Below are positions 41,906 through 51,194 of a DNA stretch of 64,000 nucleotides, one piece after another. Below the pieces are notes generated by a model. It ran no database searches. It was not told where the DNA came from and worked only from the letters and a program-made list of their open reading frames with translations. Origin of the DNA: CAYGZA01 sp964354135. Its GTDB lineage: Bacteria; Planctomycetota; Planctomycetia; Pirellulales; Thermoguttaceae. The translations under genes were made by a program, and so were the position numbers. The stretch lies in NCBI GenBank assembly GCA_964354135.1, contig CAYGZA010000004.1:1-64000 (forward strand), written 5' to 3'. How positions within the stretch are numbered: position 1 is the first letter of the stretch; the number at the start of each line of letters is the position of its first letter.

Positions 41906-42873
41906 GCGAGGGCCTCGGCCTCCCGGTAAAACTCCGCGGTGCGGCGGATCCCTTCTTCCAGGTCGATCTCGGCCTCGAAGCCGATCTTTTCCCGGGCCTT
42001 GTCCACGCTGGGGACGCGCAGCTCCACGTCGGCATAGTCCTTGCGCGTGAAGCGGATTTGAGAATGACTCCCGAGGACGCGCACGACAGTCTGGGCCAGC
42101 CCGTAGATGGTGATCACCGCGCGGGCATTGCCGATGTTGAATGCCTCGCCGACGGCGTTGGGGTGGACCATGGCCAGGAGCAACCCGCCGATGAAGTCGT
42201 CGACGTAGCACCAGGCGCGGATCTGGTTTCCGTCGCCGTGGATCTGGATCTCCTCGTCGCGCAGGGCGCGGAGCACGAAGGTTCTCAGGGCCCCCTCGCC
42301 CACCTGGCCCGGTCCGTAGATATTGAACGGGCGGAGCGTGACCGTGGGCATGCTGAATTCTTCGTGGTACGCCTTGGTCAAATGCTCGCCGGCGAGCTTG
42401 CTGACGGCGTAAGTCCAGCGGGCCTCGCCCACCGCGCCGATGTGCGTCGTCTGATTCTCCTCGGCCCGGAATGCCGTGGAACCGAAGACTTCGCTGGTGG
42501 AGAAATCGACGAATCGTTCCATCGCGGACAATCCCTTGGCCGCTTCCAGCGCGTTGGCAGTCCCGATCATGTTCACGCGCATCGTCTCGGTCGGCCGCTT
42601 GATGACCGTGTCGATGCCGGCAATCGCCGCGCAGTGGATCACAATCTGGGCGCCCGCCATCGCGTCGCAAAGCGACGGGAAATCGAGGACGTCCCCCCGG
42701 ATCGCCCGTAAGTTAGGATGGCTCGCATAGGGTTTGTTGCTGAGTGCGTCCCGGCGAAAATCGTCGTAGACGGTGATCCGGTTTTTGTCGATCAGGCGGC
42801 CGATCAGCGTGGAGCCGATGAACCCGGCGCCGCCCGTAATAAAGATTTGTCGGTCGGTAATGTAGGGTATCAT
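41902..42873 (-). CDS. NAD-dependent nucleotide-sugar epimerase/dehydratase
   Basis: A 323-residue extended SDR. The NAD site is FITGGAGFIGSTLIGRL, followed by GDVLDF, HCAAIAG, FSTSEVFGS and the catalytic YAVSK (Y-x3-K). RPFNIYGPGQ marks the substrate side. Likely a UDP- or dTDP-sugar 4-epimerase or 4,6-dehydratase; the STSEVFG form is common in dehydratases of polysaccharide loci. Located 8 bp after the WbpE-like gene and overlapping aminotransferase B. Confidence 0.9.
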   Translation of the reverse strand: MIPYITDRQIFITGGAGFIGSTLIGRLIDKNRITVYDDFRRDALSNKPYASHPNLRAIRGDVLDFPSLCDAMAGAQIVIHCAAIAGIDTVIKRPTETMRVNMIGTANALEAAKGLSAMERFVDFSTSEVFGSTAFRAEENQTTHIGAVGEARWTYAVSKLAGEHLTKAYHEEFSMPTVTLRPFNIYGPGQVGEGALRTFVLRALRDEEIQIHGDGNQIRAWCYVDDFIGGLLLAMVHPNAVGEAFNIGNARAVITIYGLAQTVVRVLGSHSQIRFTRKDYADVELRVPSVDKAREKIGFEAEIDLEEGIRRTAEFYREAEALA

Positions 42874-42881
42874 CTCGAAAC

Positions 42882-44006
42882 TCAGCTCAAGAAGCGACCA
42901 GTGCAGTCCACGACGTACGCGATCTGCTCTTCGGTCAGTTCCGGGTAGATTGGCAGGGCCACGGTGTCGCGTGCTGCGGCCTCGCTCAACGGGCAGTCGC
43001 CCTCACGACATCCAAGGTAGCGGAAGCACTCCTGGAGGTGCAGCGGGACCGGGTAGTAGATCTCCGTTCCGATGCCCTGTTCCGTCAGATACTTGCGCAA
43101 CTCGTCGCGTCGCGGCACGGCGATCACAAACTGGTTGTAGATGTGGCGGCGCTGCGGGGCCACCTCGGGGAGCACGACGAAGCCGCTCTCCACAAGGCCC
43201 GCCTCCGCGAACAGGCGGCGGTACCGCTCGGCGTTGGCTTGTCGCCCGGCGGTCCACTCGTCCAGGTGCGGGAGCTTGGCACTGACGACCGCGGCCTGGA
43301 GTGCGTCGAGGCGGAAGTTCCCGCCGATCACCTTGTGGTAATACTTCGGCTGGGAGCCGTGGACGCGGAAGACCTTGAGCTTCTCGGCCCGCTGGGGATC
43401 CTGGACAACCACCATCCCGCCGTCTCCGGCGCCCCCGAGGTTCTTCGAGGGGAAGAAGCTGAAACAGCCGTAGTGGCCTATCGAGCCGGCGCGGCGACCC
43501 CTGTATTCGGCGCCGATCGCCTGGGCGGCATCCTCAATCACCACCAGCCCGTGACGCTGGGCGATCTCGAGGATCGGGTCCATGTCGGCACATTGGCCGA
43601 ACAGGTGGACCGGAATGATGGCCTTCGTGTGCCTCGTGACGTGGCCTTCGATGAGCGAGGGAGCGATGTTGTACGTTTTCGGGCAGATATCCACGAAGAC
43701 CGGCGTGGCCCCGACCCGGGCGATCGAGCCGGCCGTGGCGAAGAAAGTGTGCGGCGTGGTGATCACCTCGTCGCCCGGGCCGATCCCCTCGGCCATGAGG
43801 GCAATCAGCAGTGCGTCGGTGCCGGAGGAGACCCCGATCCCGAACCGGGCGCTGCAATACTCGGCGATCCGTTTTTCGCACTGATCGACCGCCGCGCCGA
43901 GGATGAACTGCTGGCTGTCGAAGACCGCCGCAACCGCAGCCGTGATCTCGGTTTTGATGCGGGCGTATTGGGCCTTCAGATCAAGAAGCGGCACTTTCAT
44001 GGACAT
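42882..44006 (-). CDS. WbpE-like UDP-3-keto-GlcNAcA aminotransferase (DegT family)
   Basis: ATG 44006 follows GGAGGAG at 4 nt; the longer open frame upstream is non-family sequence. The 374-residue protein opens MSMKVPLLDLKAQYARIKTE, typical of WbpE/WlbC enzymes. GVSSGTDALLIALMAEGIG, TPHTFFATAGSIARVGATPV, VIEDAAQAIGA and the PLP lysine in CFSFFPSKNLGG are present. It lies just downstream of a WbpB-WbpD fusion, matching the pathway that builds 2,3-diacetamido-2,3-dideoxy uronic acids. Confidence 0.9.
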   Translation of the reverse strand: MSMKVPLLDLKAQYARIKTEITAAVAAVFDSQQFILGAAVDQCEKRIAEYCSARFGIGVSSGTDALLIALMAEGIGPGDEVITTPHTFFATAGSIARVGATPVFVDICPKTYNIAPSLIEGHVTRHTKAIIPVHLFGQCADMDPILEIAQRHGLVVIEDAAQAIGAEYRGRRAGSIGHYGCFSFFPSKNLGGAGDGGMVVVQDPQRAEKLKVFRVHGSQPKYYHKVIGGNFRLDALQAAVVSAKLPHLDEWTAGRQANAERYRRLFAEAGLVESGFVVLPEVAPQRRHIYNQFVIAVPRRDELRKYLTEQGIGTEIYYPVPLHLQECFRYLGCREGDCPLSEAAARDTVALPIYPELTEEQIAYVVDCTGRFLS

Positions 44007-44414
44007 CGTGACTCCTCCGGTAGAAGACGTTTCCGACGGGCCTGACGTTTCCACGGCCGGCCACGCTCCGGAAGTTGGCGAACCTACGGCTCTCCGTAGT
44101 CTGGCCTGCCCCCGCGCGGACTCCGTTCCCGTGGGTGACACGCTTCGTGCAATCCTCGGGCCGAGCCGATTGGCCACAGGCTACTGGTCCAATCTTCTTA
44201 TGCCATAACGGTTTGCGTCGACTGGGACCAGTCCCGGCGGACGCGCGACGTTGCATCCGGTCAACATCCGTTGCTGCGGGGCGCTGCGTTGGGACCACCT
44301 TAGATTATGCGAAAATCCCAAGGCGTGCAGCAGGGGTGTAAGGAGGGGACAAATAGGAGAAATGGAGAGAACTTGAACTAAACGCAGAACTCACTGGCTA
44401 GGGCTCGGACGCCT
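44007..44414. other. 408-bp gap inside the polysaccharide locus, no gene seen
   Basis: No open frame here has family-like sequence. The stretch contains a small palindrome (ACTGG-GA-CCAGT near 44222) and an A+T-richer tract near 44300-44390 just past the end of the fusion gene. It interrupts an otherwise nearly gapless operon, so a secondary promoter or a lost gene is possible. Neither can be shown. Confidence 0.4.
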
Positions 44415-46109
44415 CTAAGCGCTGCCTACTTGAGGAAGATGCGGCGCGGCGGAACTCTCTCGCACCAGCCCGGCGCTCCGTTGATAGCTCCGGCCGCAGG
44501 AGGTGCACTGGGCCAGGCCGGAGGCATCGAAATCGAGCCGCTCGGCCGCGCAGCGGCAGATCCAGCCGATTTGCCGGGCCGGCACGCCGACAACGAGGGC
44601 ATACGCGGGCACGTCGCGGGTCACCACGGCGCCGGCGGCCACGAAGGCGTACTCGCCGACCGTGTAGCCGCAGACGATGGTCGAGTTGGCGCCCAGCGTG
44701 GCGCCCCGCTTGACCAACGTCGGCTTATACTCGCTCTTGCGGACGATCTCGCTCCGCGGATTGATGACGTTGGTGAAGACCATCGAGGGACCGCAGAACA
44801 CGCCGTCCTCCAGGACCACGCCGTCGTAGACCGAGACGTTGTTTTGGATCTTCACGCCGTCGCCGATCACCGCCGTGGAGGCGATCACCACATTTTGTCC
44901 GATGACGCTGTTGCCGCCGATCTTGGCGCCTTTCATCACGTGGGCGAAGTGCCAGATCTTGGTCCCCGGGCCGATCGAGCAGGGCTGGTCGACGTAGGCG
45001 CTTTCATGGACGAAGTAGTCCGGCTTCCCCGGAGGGGCGAGGGACGAGGGGCGAGGGGCGAGGGCCGGGAAAGCCGCCTCGCGCCCCGGGTGGTCAGGTT
45101 CTCTGGAAGCGACGTCATGGGCCGGCAAGGAGAGCCTGGACGGACCGGGACGTTCCAGCGACTTCTCGCAGAGGTCCAGCACGCGGAGGACGCGGAGGCC
45201 CTCGCGGCCGTCGCTGACGGGCGTCTTGCGCTCGGCGACGCACTGGAGGAAATGGCGGCACTCTTCCTTGAGCGGCTCGGCCTTCTCGAGCTCGACCGCG
45301 ACCGGCTCCGCCTTGACCGCCTTGGGGACGCGGCTGGCCCAATCGACCCGGTGCGGATACAAGAGCAGCTTGTTCTCCGCCATGTCGTCGAAGACGGCCA
45401 TCTTCGCCGAGCCGACTACCACCAGCCGCTGTTCCTTGACCGGATGGAGCCAACTCACGAAGATGTGCCCGGTCACTCCGCTCTTGAAGTGGAGCCGGCT
45501 AAGGGTGACGTCGACCACGCCCGGCGTGAGGTAGCTTTGCCCTTCGGCCTCGGCGGCGGTCGGCTCCTCGCCCAAGAGGTGCAGGATCACGGAGATGTCG
45601 TGCGGGGCGAAGCTCCAGAGGATGTTCTCCTCGGTGCGGATAAGCCCCATGTTGAGGCGGTTCGAGTAGCAGTACAGGACGCGTCCCAGCTCGCCGGCGT
45701 CGATCAGTTGGCGGAGCTTCCTCACCGCCGGATGGTAGAGGAGGATGTGGCCGACCATGAGAACCAGGGACCGCTCCTGTGCCATGTCGACCAGCGTGCG
45801 GCCCTGCTCGGCAGTCAGGGCCAGGGGTTTCTCGACGAACACGTCCTTGCCGGCCTTGAGGCACTCGGAGACGATTTCGTGGTGCGTGGCGGCCGGAGTG
45901 GCGATGGCCACGGCCCGGATCTCCGGATTCTCCAAGACCTGGTGGAGGCTGCCGGCAAGCGCCGGCGGATCGCCCCGAAAGGTGAGGGCCTCAAACCGCG
46001 AGACCTCCGCGTCGCAGACGCACCGCAGGGCCCCCAGCTCGGAAAAGACGCGGACCAGGTTCTTACCCCAGTATCCGCACCCGATGACGGCGATGTTGGG
46101 ACTGTTCAT
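44415..46109 (-). CDS. fused WbpB-like dehydrogenase and WbpD-like N-acetyltransferase
   Basis: A 564-residue fusion. Residues 1-325 are a Gfo/Idh/MocA dehydrogenase (VIGCGYWGKNLVRVF, catalytic Lys in VFVEKPLALT). Residues about 365-510 are a left-handed beta-helix acetyltransferase (SIGPGTKIWHFAHVMKGAKI, VFTNVINPRSEI, VCGYTVGEYAFVAAGAVVTR). A short zinc-ribbon-like end has C-x-C and C-x2-C. In Pseudomonas WbpB oxidises C3 of UDP-GlcNAcA and WbpD acetylates the amine made by WbpE; the WbpE-like gene is next downstream. The linker (about 330-362) is low-complexity (ALAPRPSSLAPPG) and encoded by a GGGGCGAGGG-type micro-repeat. Confidence 0.92.
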   Translation of the reverse strand: MNSPNIAVIGCGYWGKNLVRVFSELGALRCVCDAEVSRFEALTFRGDPPALAGSLHQVLENPEIRAVAIATPAATHHEIVSECLKAGKDVFVEKPLALTAEQGRTLVDMAQERSLVLMVGHILLYHPAVRKLRQLIDAGELGRVLYCYSNRLNMGLIRTEENILWSFAPHDISVILHLLGEEPTAAEAEGQSYLTPGVVDVTLSRLHFKSGVTGHIFVSWLHPVKEQRLVVVGSAKMAVFDDMAENKLLLYPHRVDWASRVPKAVKAEPVAVELEKAEPLKEECRHFLQCVAERKTPVSDGREGLRVLRVLDLCEKSLERPGPSRLSLPAHDVASREPDHPGREAAFPALAPRPSSLAPPGKPDYFVHESAYVDQPCSIGPGTKIWHFAHVMKGAKIGGNSVIGQNVVIASTAVIGDGVKIQNNVSVYDGVVLEDGVFCGPSMVFTNVINPRSEIVRKSEYKPTLVKRGATLGANSTIVCGYTVGEYAFVAAGAVVTRDVPAYALVVGVPARQIGWICRCAAERLDFDASGLAQCTSCGRSYQRSAGLVRESSAAPHLPQVGSA

Positions 46110-46133
46110 GGCGATTTCAGGGGGGTTGGGGAG

Positions 46134-46154
46134 GAGCTATCAGCTTTCGGCAGT
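46134..46154. repeat. GCTATCAGC-type dispersed repeat, copy 3
   Basis: GAGCTATCAGC followed by TTTCGGCAGT in the 271-bp gap between the dehydratase and the fusion gene. It shares the GCTATCAGC word with tracts at 6736 and 14778. Nothing else is recognised in that gap. Confidence 0.4.
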
Positions 46155-46380
46155 GCGCCACGGCTTCGTCAGAAGCAGTGCCGGCGGCCAGCGGCGCGCA
46201 CTCCGTGCTCCTGGGTGGCAGCGAGCCACTTTTGCCGGCAGACCGCGGGCGTCTTTGCGGGCCGGTGGGCTCTGTTCCGACAAAGCACCAATAAGCAAGC
46301 ATACGCCGAAAACGGCTGGCCGCAGGGCAGCAGGAAGGTGGCTGGTGTAGCTGCCTTACGGCGGGCTAAACCTGCCCCGA

Positions 46381-48456
46381 TCAACTCGCTGCCGGACGGC
46401 CATGCCCCCTGGATGGGGCAATCACCGCGGGCGGAATCTGCGGGGGTGACGTCGAGGTGGGACGACCGTCCGAGCGGTGGGCTTTGTATTCGGGCACGAG
46501 GGCGTGCAGTTTCCGGCGGAGGACATCCTCCGGGGCATCGTCCGCCATTGGCTCCAATTCCGCGATCGCTTGACGCACTTCCGCCAACGAGTACGGCCGG
46601 TGGTACGCGGCGCGGACCTTGGGGTGCGACGTGGGGAGCGTCTCCTCGTCGTCGAAATAGAGCTCCTCGAAGAGCTTTTCCCCCGGCCGGATCCCCGTGA
46701 ACTGGATGTCGATCGCGTCCTCGGGGAGGCCCGACAAACGGATGAGGTCCCGCGCCAGATCGACGATGCGGACCGGCTCTCCCATGTCGAGGACGAAGAT
46801 CTCTCCCCCGCGTCCCATGGCAGCGGCCTGCAGGACCAACTGCGACGCTTCGGGGATGGTCATGAAATAGCGCTTCATCTGGGGATCGGTGATGGTGATG
46901 GGGCCTCCTTGGCGGATCTGTTCCTGGAAGATCGGCACGACGCTGCACGCCGAGCCCAGCACGTTGCCGAAACGGACCACGGTGAACCGCGTGGACGACT
47001 CTTGGGAAAGCGTGTGGACGTAGCGTTCGGCGATCTGCTTGGAGACGCCCATGACGCTGGTCGGATGGACGGCCTTGTCCGTCGAGATGAGCACGAAGCT
47101 ATTGGCCTTGAACTCGTCGGCCAGGTCGGCCACGCACTTGGTGCCCAAGACGTTGTTCTTGATCGCTTCGCCGACGTTGGACTCCATCAGGGGCACGTGT
47201 TTGTGGGCCGCGGCATGGAAGACGACGTCGGGCTGGTAGCGCTGGAAGAGCCGTCGCATGCGGCTGCGGTCGGTAACGTCGGCGATGCGGGCGTGGATTT
47301 CGACGGGGGTGCGGGTCCGGAGCTCCTGCTCGATGGTGAAGACGCGGTTCTCGCCCCGCCCGACGAGGATCAAGGCGCGGGGGTTGAACTTCAGCACCTG
47401 GCGGCAGATCTCGGAGCCGATGCTGCCCCCCGCTCCGGTCACCATGACGGTGCGGCCCTGGAGGAGCTTGCCGATTGCCTCGGTGTCCAAGCGGACCGGG
47501 TCCCGCCGCAGGAGGTCGTTGATCTCGATGCTGCGTACGGGGACGCGGCAGTCGCCGCTGATCCGGTCTTCCAGGCCGGGTATGATCTTCAGGTTCAATC
47601 CGCACCGGTTGCACGTCTCCATCAGCGAGCGGAGGCGGCTTCCGGGGAGCGTGCCGGCGGTGACCAGGATGTCCTCGACGCCGTACGATCGGGCGATCTG
47701 CTCCACGTCGTCGAGGCGGCCGAGAACCGGCATCTGGCCCAGCCGGCGGCGTTTCTCCAAGTCGCCGGTCGCCAAGAGCCCCCTGACGCGGTACTGCAAC
47801 TGGGCGTTGGACCGGATCTGATGGGCAAGCACGGCGGTGGCATCGTCGGTGCCCACCAGAATCGCGCCGCGGAAGTCCTTGCTGTTGAAGGCCGGCCAGA
47901 AGTGCTCGCGGAACATCCGCCAGCTCGATCTCAAGCCGCCCAGCATCACAATCGAGAGGATGCAATCGAGCACGAGAGTGGAGCGCGGGATCCAGACGCC
48001 GGGGATGAAGTAGTCCATCGTCGCCACGAAGATCACCGAGAGCACCGACGCCCGCGTCAGGGCGATCAAGTCGGCGAAGGTGACGTAGCGCCACCATCCG
48101 TGGAACTGCCCCGCCAGGTAAAAGACGGCGATCTTCGCCGCGAGGACCCAAGGAAGAGTCCGTTCAAAGACGTCCTTGGCGTCGGCGTATTCGGAGAGCG
48201 CGAGCGGCGAGTCAAACCGCAGCCAGAAAGCCAGCCAGTAGGTCAAGAGGAACACCGAGGTATGGCCCAGCGCCAAGAGCCACACCCTGATCGGATACAG
48301 TTGCGCAGCGCTCCAGCGCACGAACCGGTCGATCCAGGAGCCGCGCGAGGCGGGGGCGCCCGCGCCGGTCTTCACGCCGGGGATGCCCGAACCGTGGGCG
48401 TTTCCACGCGCTTCCTGACCCCACCCGTTGCCGTTGCCGTTGGATGCTTGCGTCAT
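46381..48456 (-). CDS. CapD/WbpM-type membrane nucleotide-sugar 4,6-dehydratase
   Basis: A 691-residue protein with four N-terminal membrane helices (about 45-150), a first degenerate Rossmann domain (about 175-290) and a C-terminal SDR domain (about 325-600). The SDR NAD site is VMVTGAGGSIGSEICRQVL, and the catalytic stretch is ISTDKAVHPTSVMGVSK with the methionine in place of the usual tyrosine, characteristic of this group. These enzymes make UDP-4-keto-6-deoxy-HexNAc, the substrate for aminotransferases such as A or B. The first 35 residues are Gly/Asn-rich. Follows the Wzc-like kinase gene by 73 bp. Confidence 0.92.
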   Translation of the reverse strand: MTQASNGNGNGWGQEARGNAHGSGIPGVKTGAGAPASRGSWIDRFVRWSAAQLYPIRVWLLALGHTSVFLLTYWLAFWLRFDSPLALSEYADAKDVFERTLPWVLAAKIAVFYLAGQFHGWWRYVTFADLIALTRASVLSVIFVATMDYFIPGVWIPRSTLVLDCILSIVMLGGLRSSWRMFREHFWPAFNSKDFRGAILVGTDDATAVLAHQIRSNAQLQYRVRGLLATGDLEKRRRLGQMPVLGRLDDVEQIARSYGVEDILVTAGTLPGSRLRSLMETCNRCGLNLKIIPGLEDRISGDCRVPVRSIEINDLLRRDPVRLDTEAIGKLLQGRTVMVTGAGGSIGSEICRQVLKFNPRALILVGRGENRVFTIEQELRTRTPVEIHARIADVTDRSRMRRLFQRYQPDVVFHAAAHKHVPLMESNVGEAIKNNVLGTKCVADLADEFKANSFVLISTDKAVHPTSVMGVSKQIAERYVHTLSQESSTRFTVVRFGNVLGSACSVVPIFQEQIRQGGPITITDPQMKRYFMTIPEASQLVLQAAAMGRGGEIFVLDMGEPVRIVDLARDLIRLSGLPEDAIDIQFTGIRPGEKLFEELYFDDEETLPTSHPKVRAAYHRPYSLAEVRQAIAELEPMADDAPEDVLRRKLHALVPEYKAHRSDGRPTSTSPPQIPPAVIAPSRGHGRPAAS

Positions 48457-48529
48457 GAGACTACCGAAGGATCGAAGAGCCTTGGATGCGGAATCAGGAT
48501 ATCAACAGCAGCTCGCAGGCGAATCGCTC

Positions 48530-51136
48530 TTACTCCTCGTTCACTTTGGCCTTTCCGTTGATCCGATCGCGACCTTTCGCCCCGGCGGCCTGCTCCGATC
48601 TCTCTTCGCCGTAGTAAGTGTCGGCGCCGTTGCCGCCGCCTTGCTCGTAGCCGTAGCCGTAACCATATCCGTAGCCGTACCCGCTGCCGTATCCGTAGCG
48701 GTACTTGCCGTAGCGATAGCCGCCGTAGCGGTAGCCGCCGTAGCCGTAGCCGGCGCTCTTGCCGATGCCGTTGATCACCACGCCCAGGATGCGGACCCCG
48801 AGCGAGTTGAGGACCTCGGTGGCCCGCATGGCCGCATCGCGGGCGTGCTTGGTCAGCCGGATCACCATGAGGACGGCGTCGACCCGGGGGGCGACGACGG
48901 CCGGATCGGTCACCGCCAGCAGCGGCGGGGTATCGACGATCACGAAATCGTACTTGTCGCGGACGACGTCGATCAGCTCCTTGAAGCGGGGCGACGTGAG
49001 CAGGTCCCCAGGATTGTGCGGCCGCGGCCCGCTGGGCATGGCCGAGAGGTTCTCGACAGCCGTCGCATGGATCGCGTCGGCGATCTCGGCCTCTCCGGCG
49101 ATCACGGTGCTGACGCCGACCGAATCACCTAAACCGAAGAACCGCTGGATCTTGGGGCGGCGGAAGTCGGCGTCCACCAGCAGGACCCGCTTGCCGGAAT
49201 CGGCCATCGACACCGCGAGGTTCGCGGCCAGGGTGGTCTTGCCGTCGCCCGGGTTCGGGCTGGTGATCTGGATCACGCGGTGGCCTTCACCCTGAGTGCC
49301 GAAGTAGAGCGACGTCCGCACCGCCCGGTACGCCTCGGCCTGGCGGCCGCGAGGCTGATGGAAGGTGCAAATCACGGGGTGCAGGACCGGCTTCGAGGGG
49401 TCGGCCTTGGCCTTCGCCTTGGCGGCCTTGTCCCGGCGCGTCATGATGACGGGGATGTGTCCGACGATCGGCATCCCCAACTGCCGGCGGACGTCGTCGG
49501 GGCTGCGGAAGCTGCGGTCGGCCAGCTCGATCACGTAGCACAGGCCGACGCCGCCAAAAAGCCCGAACACGCCGGCCACCGCCAGGATGATCGCCAGCTT
49601 GGGCTTCACCAGGAGTCCCTCGGCGGGCTCGGCGAGCTGCTGCATGGTAATCCCGCCGTAGTCCTTGACCATGTTCATCTCGTCCAGCCGCTTGACCACG
49701 GTGTCGAAGAACTGCTGCGTCCTGGCGATGCCGGCCTTCAAGTTCTCCTCTTGGATTTGGACGTCGGTGACCGACCTGTAATCTTGGATCTGATCGTTGA
49801 ACTCCCGGTCGAGCTGCGCCACTTTGACCTGGGCCACCTTCATTCCTTCGCGGAGGAATTCCAGGTAGGTCTTCAGGAAGGTCGCCGAATCCTTGTAGTC
49901 CGGAATGGACATGCTCTTGAGCTGCTCGCGGAGGATCTCCAGCTTGTTTCGCGCCAACTTGACTTTAGGATGATCCGGCCCGTAGGCTTCGATGGCGCCC
50001 TGCTCCTCGAGCATTGTGCCGACCAGCTTATCCAGGAAGCTCTCGCGGCCCGACTGCATCTGCTCGAGCTGGGCGCTGAGGACAAGGAACCTGAGGGCTT
50101 CTTTGTTGCTCCCCGCCTTTAACGCGGCATCGATTCCGTCGGCCAGGGCCTTCGTCTTGGCCCGGTCTACGATGACTTGCGCGCGGGCCTCTTCGATCGA
50201 GGCCATGCGAAGCTCCGGCACGGTCATTCTTTCCGGGCCTCTCCCTCGCAACATCGGGGGCGAATTGGCGCAGAACTTCGCGTATGCCGCCTCCTTCTTC
50301 TGAAGATTCTCATCCAGCTCGTCCTTGGCCTTCCTAATGAGGTCGAGCGTCTCCTTGCTGAAGTCCTTGTAGGCATCCTGGAGGAAGGTGTTGTAGCTCT
50401 GAATGACCGCGTTGAGCACGATCTCGCAATCCTCCGGATCGGTGCCCTCGAAGGCCACGTTCATGACGTTCGGATCGGGCTTGGTGCGGTCGCCCGCGCG
50501 GGTCACCCGAAGCTGCTCAATGACCGCCTTGGTAATCGCGGCCTGATCTCCGTTGAACGCCTGAAACGAGCGCAAGTGGGCCAGCGTGAACGCGGGCTTG
50601 TCGGGCGCCCGGGAGTTATCGGCCACGTTGGAGGCATCCGCCACCTTGACGTTGTCGGGCACCTTGGGCTTATCGACCGGCGTGGGCTTATCAGGCACCT
50701 GGGAGTTGTCGGCGACCCTGGAAACACCGATCTCCTCGTACGCATCGGCTACCGTGAAATCTCCGCCACCCTTCTTCTCGTGCAGCACATAGTTGTCGTG
50801 CAGCTTGTAGTTCCTGACGGCCTCGCCGACGACCTTCAGGCTGGAAACCAAGAGCATGTGGGTGGAAAGGGTGTCCTCATAGCCCCCGTAAGGCGAGCCC
50901 TTCTGGGAATCCTTGTCCGAGATCTTGGCATCCTTCTTGATGAGCAGGATCTGGGCGTCCGAGCGGTAGATCGGCGCGGCGCGGAGGAAATACAAAAAAC
51001 CCAACGCGACGCAAATCACCAACACGCAGACGCCGACCCACTTCCGACGCCAGATCACCCCGAGGACATCGAACGCCGAACCGGACTCGTTCGCCTCGGC
51101 GGCTCCGACCTCGTTCCACTCAAGCTGTTGTGCCAT
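48530..51136 (-). CDS. Wzc-type polysaccharide copolymerase and tyrosine autokinase
   Basis: ATG 51136 follows AGAGGAA. The 868-residue protein has membrane helix 1 at 33-52, a large periplasmic Wzz domain with long coiled coils (about 255-490), helix 2 near 525-550 and a cytoplasmic BY-kinase. Walker A is SPNPGDGKTTLAANLA, Walker A' VLLVDADFRRP and Walker B FVIVDTPPLL. The tail is a striking Tyr cluster (GYRYGGYRYGKYRYGYGSGY and on), the expected autophosphorylation site. Residues 141-182 form seven tandem hexapeptides inserted in the Wzz domain. It controls chain length and export; no Wza is in the window. Confidence 0.93.
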   Translation of the reverse strand: MAQQLEWNEVGAAEANESGSAFDVLGVIWRRKWVGVCVLVICVALGFLYFLRAAPIYRSDAQILLIKKDAKISDKDSQKGSPYGGYEDTLSTHMLLVSSLKVVGEAVRNYKLHDNYVLHEKKGGGDFTVADAYEEIGVSRVADNSQVPDKPTPVDKPKVPDNVKVADASNVADNSRAPDKPAFTLAHLRSFQAFNGDQAAITKAVIEQLRVTRAGDRTKPDPNVMNVAFEGTDPEDCEIVLNAVIQSYNTFLQDAYKDFSKETLDLIRKAKDELDENLQKKEAAYAKFCANSPPMLRGRGPERMTVPELRMASIEEARAQVIVDRAKTKALADGIDAALKAGSNKEALRFLVLSAQLEQMQSGRESFLDKLVGTMLEEQGAIEAYGPDHPKVKLARNKLEILREQLKSMSIPDYKDSATFLKTYLEFLREGMKVAQVKVAQLDREFNDQIQDYRSVTDVQIQEENLKAGIARTQQFFDTVVKRLDEMNMVKDYGGITMQQLAEPAEGLLVKPKLAIILAVAGVFGLFGGVGLCYVIELADRSFRSPDDVRRQLGMPIVGHIPVIMTRRDKAAKAKAKADPSKPVLHPVICTFHQPRGRQAEAYRAVRTSLYFGTQGEGHRVIQITSPNPGDGKTTLAANLAVSMADSGKRVLLVDADFRRPKIQRFFGLGDSVGVSTVIAGEAEIADAIHATAVENLSAMPSGPRPHNPGDLLTSPRFKELIDVVRDKYDFVIVDTPPLLAVTDPAVVAPRVDAVLMVIRLTKHARDAAMRATEVLNSLGVRILGVVINGIGKSAGYGYGGYRYGGYRYGKYRYGYGSGYGYGYGYGYGYEQGGGNGADTYYGEERSEQAAGAKGRDRINGKAKVNEE
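50591..50716 (-). repeat. seven tandem 18-bp coding repeats (hexapeptides) in the Wzc-like gene
   Basis: Residues 141-182 divide without gaps into seven hexapeptides of the pattern [V/P/A]-[A/P/V]-D-[N/K/A]-[S/P/V]-x, for example VADNSQ, VPDKPT, VPDNVK, VADASN. The run is charged and Pro-rich, probably an extended periplasmic spacer. Confidence 0.85.
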
Positions 51137-51194
51137 GCTATGGTTCCTCTTTTCTCGATCCGAAAAGGATGTTCCCCAAGTACACTCCAAGGAA

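Noticed and set aside
44430..46700. Plus-strand open frame of 756 codons
   Set aside because: Antisense to the WbpB-WbpD fusion and the following gap; no recognisable domains.
46477..48561. Plus-strand open frame of 694 codons
   Set aside because: Antisense to the CapD/WbpM-type dehydratase; composition is typical of a G+C-rich shadow frame.
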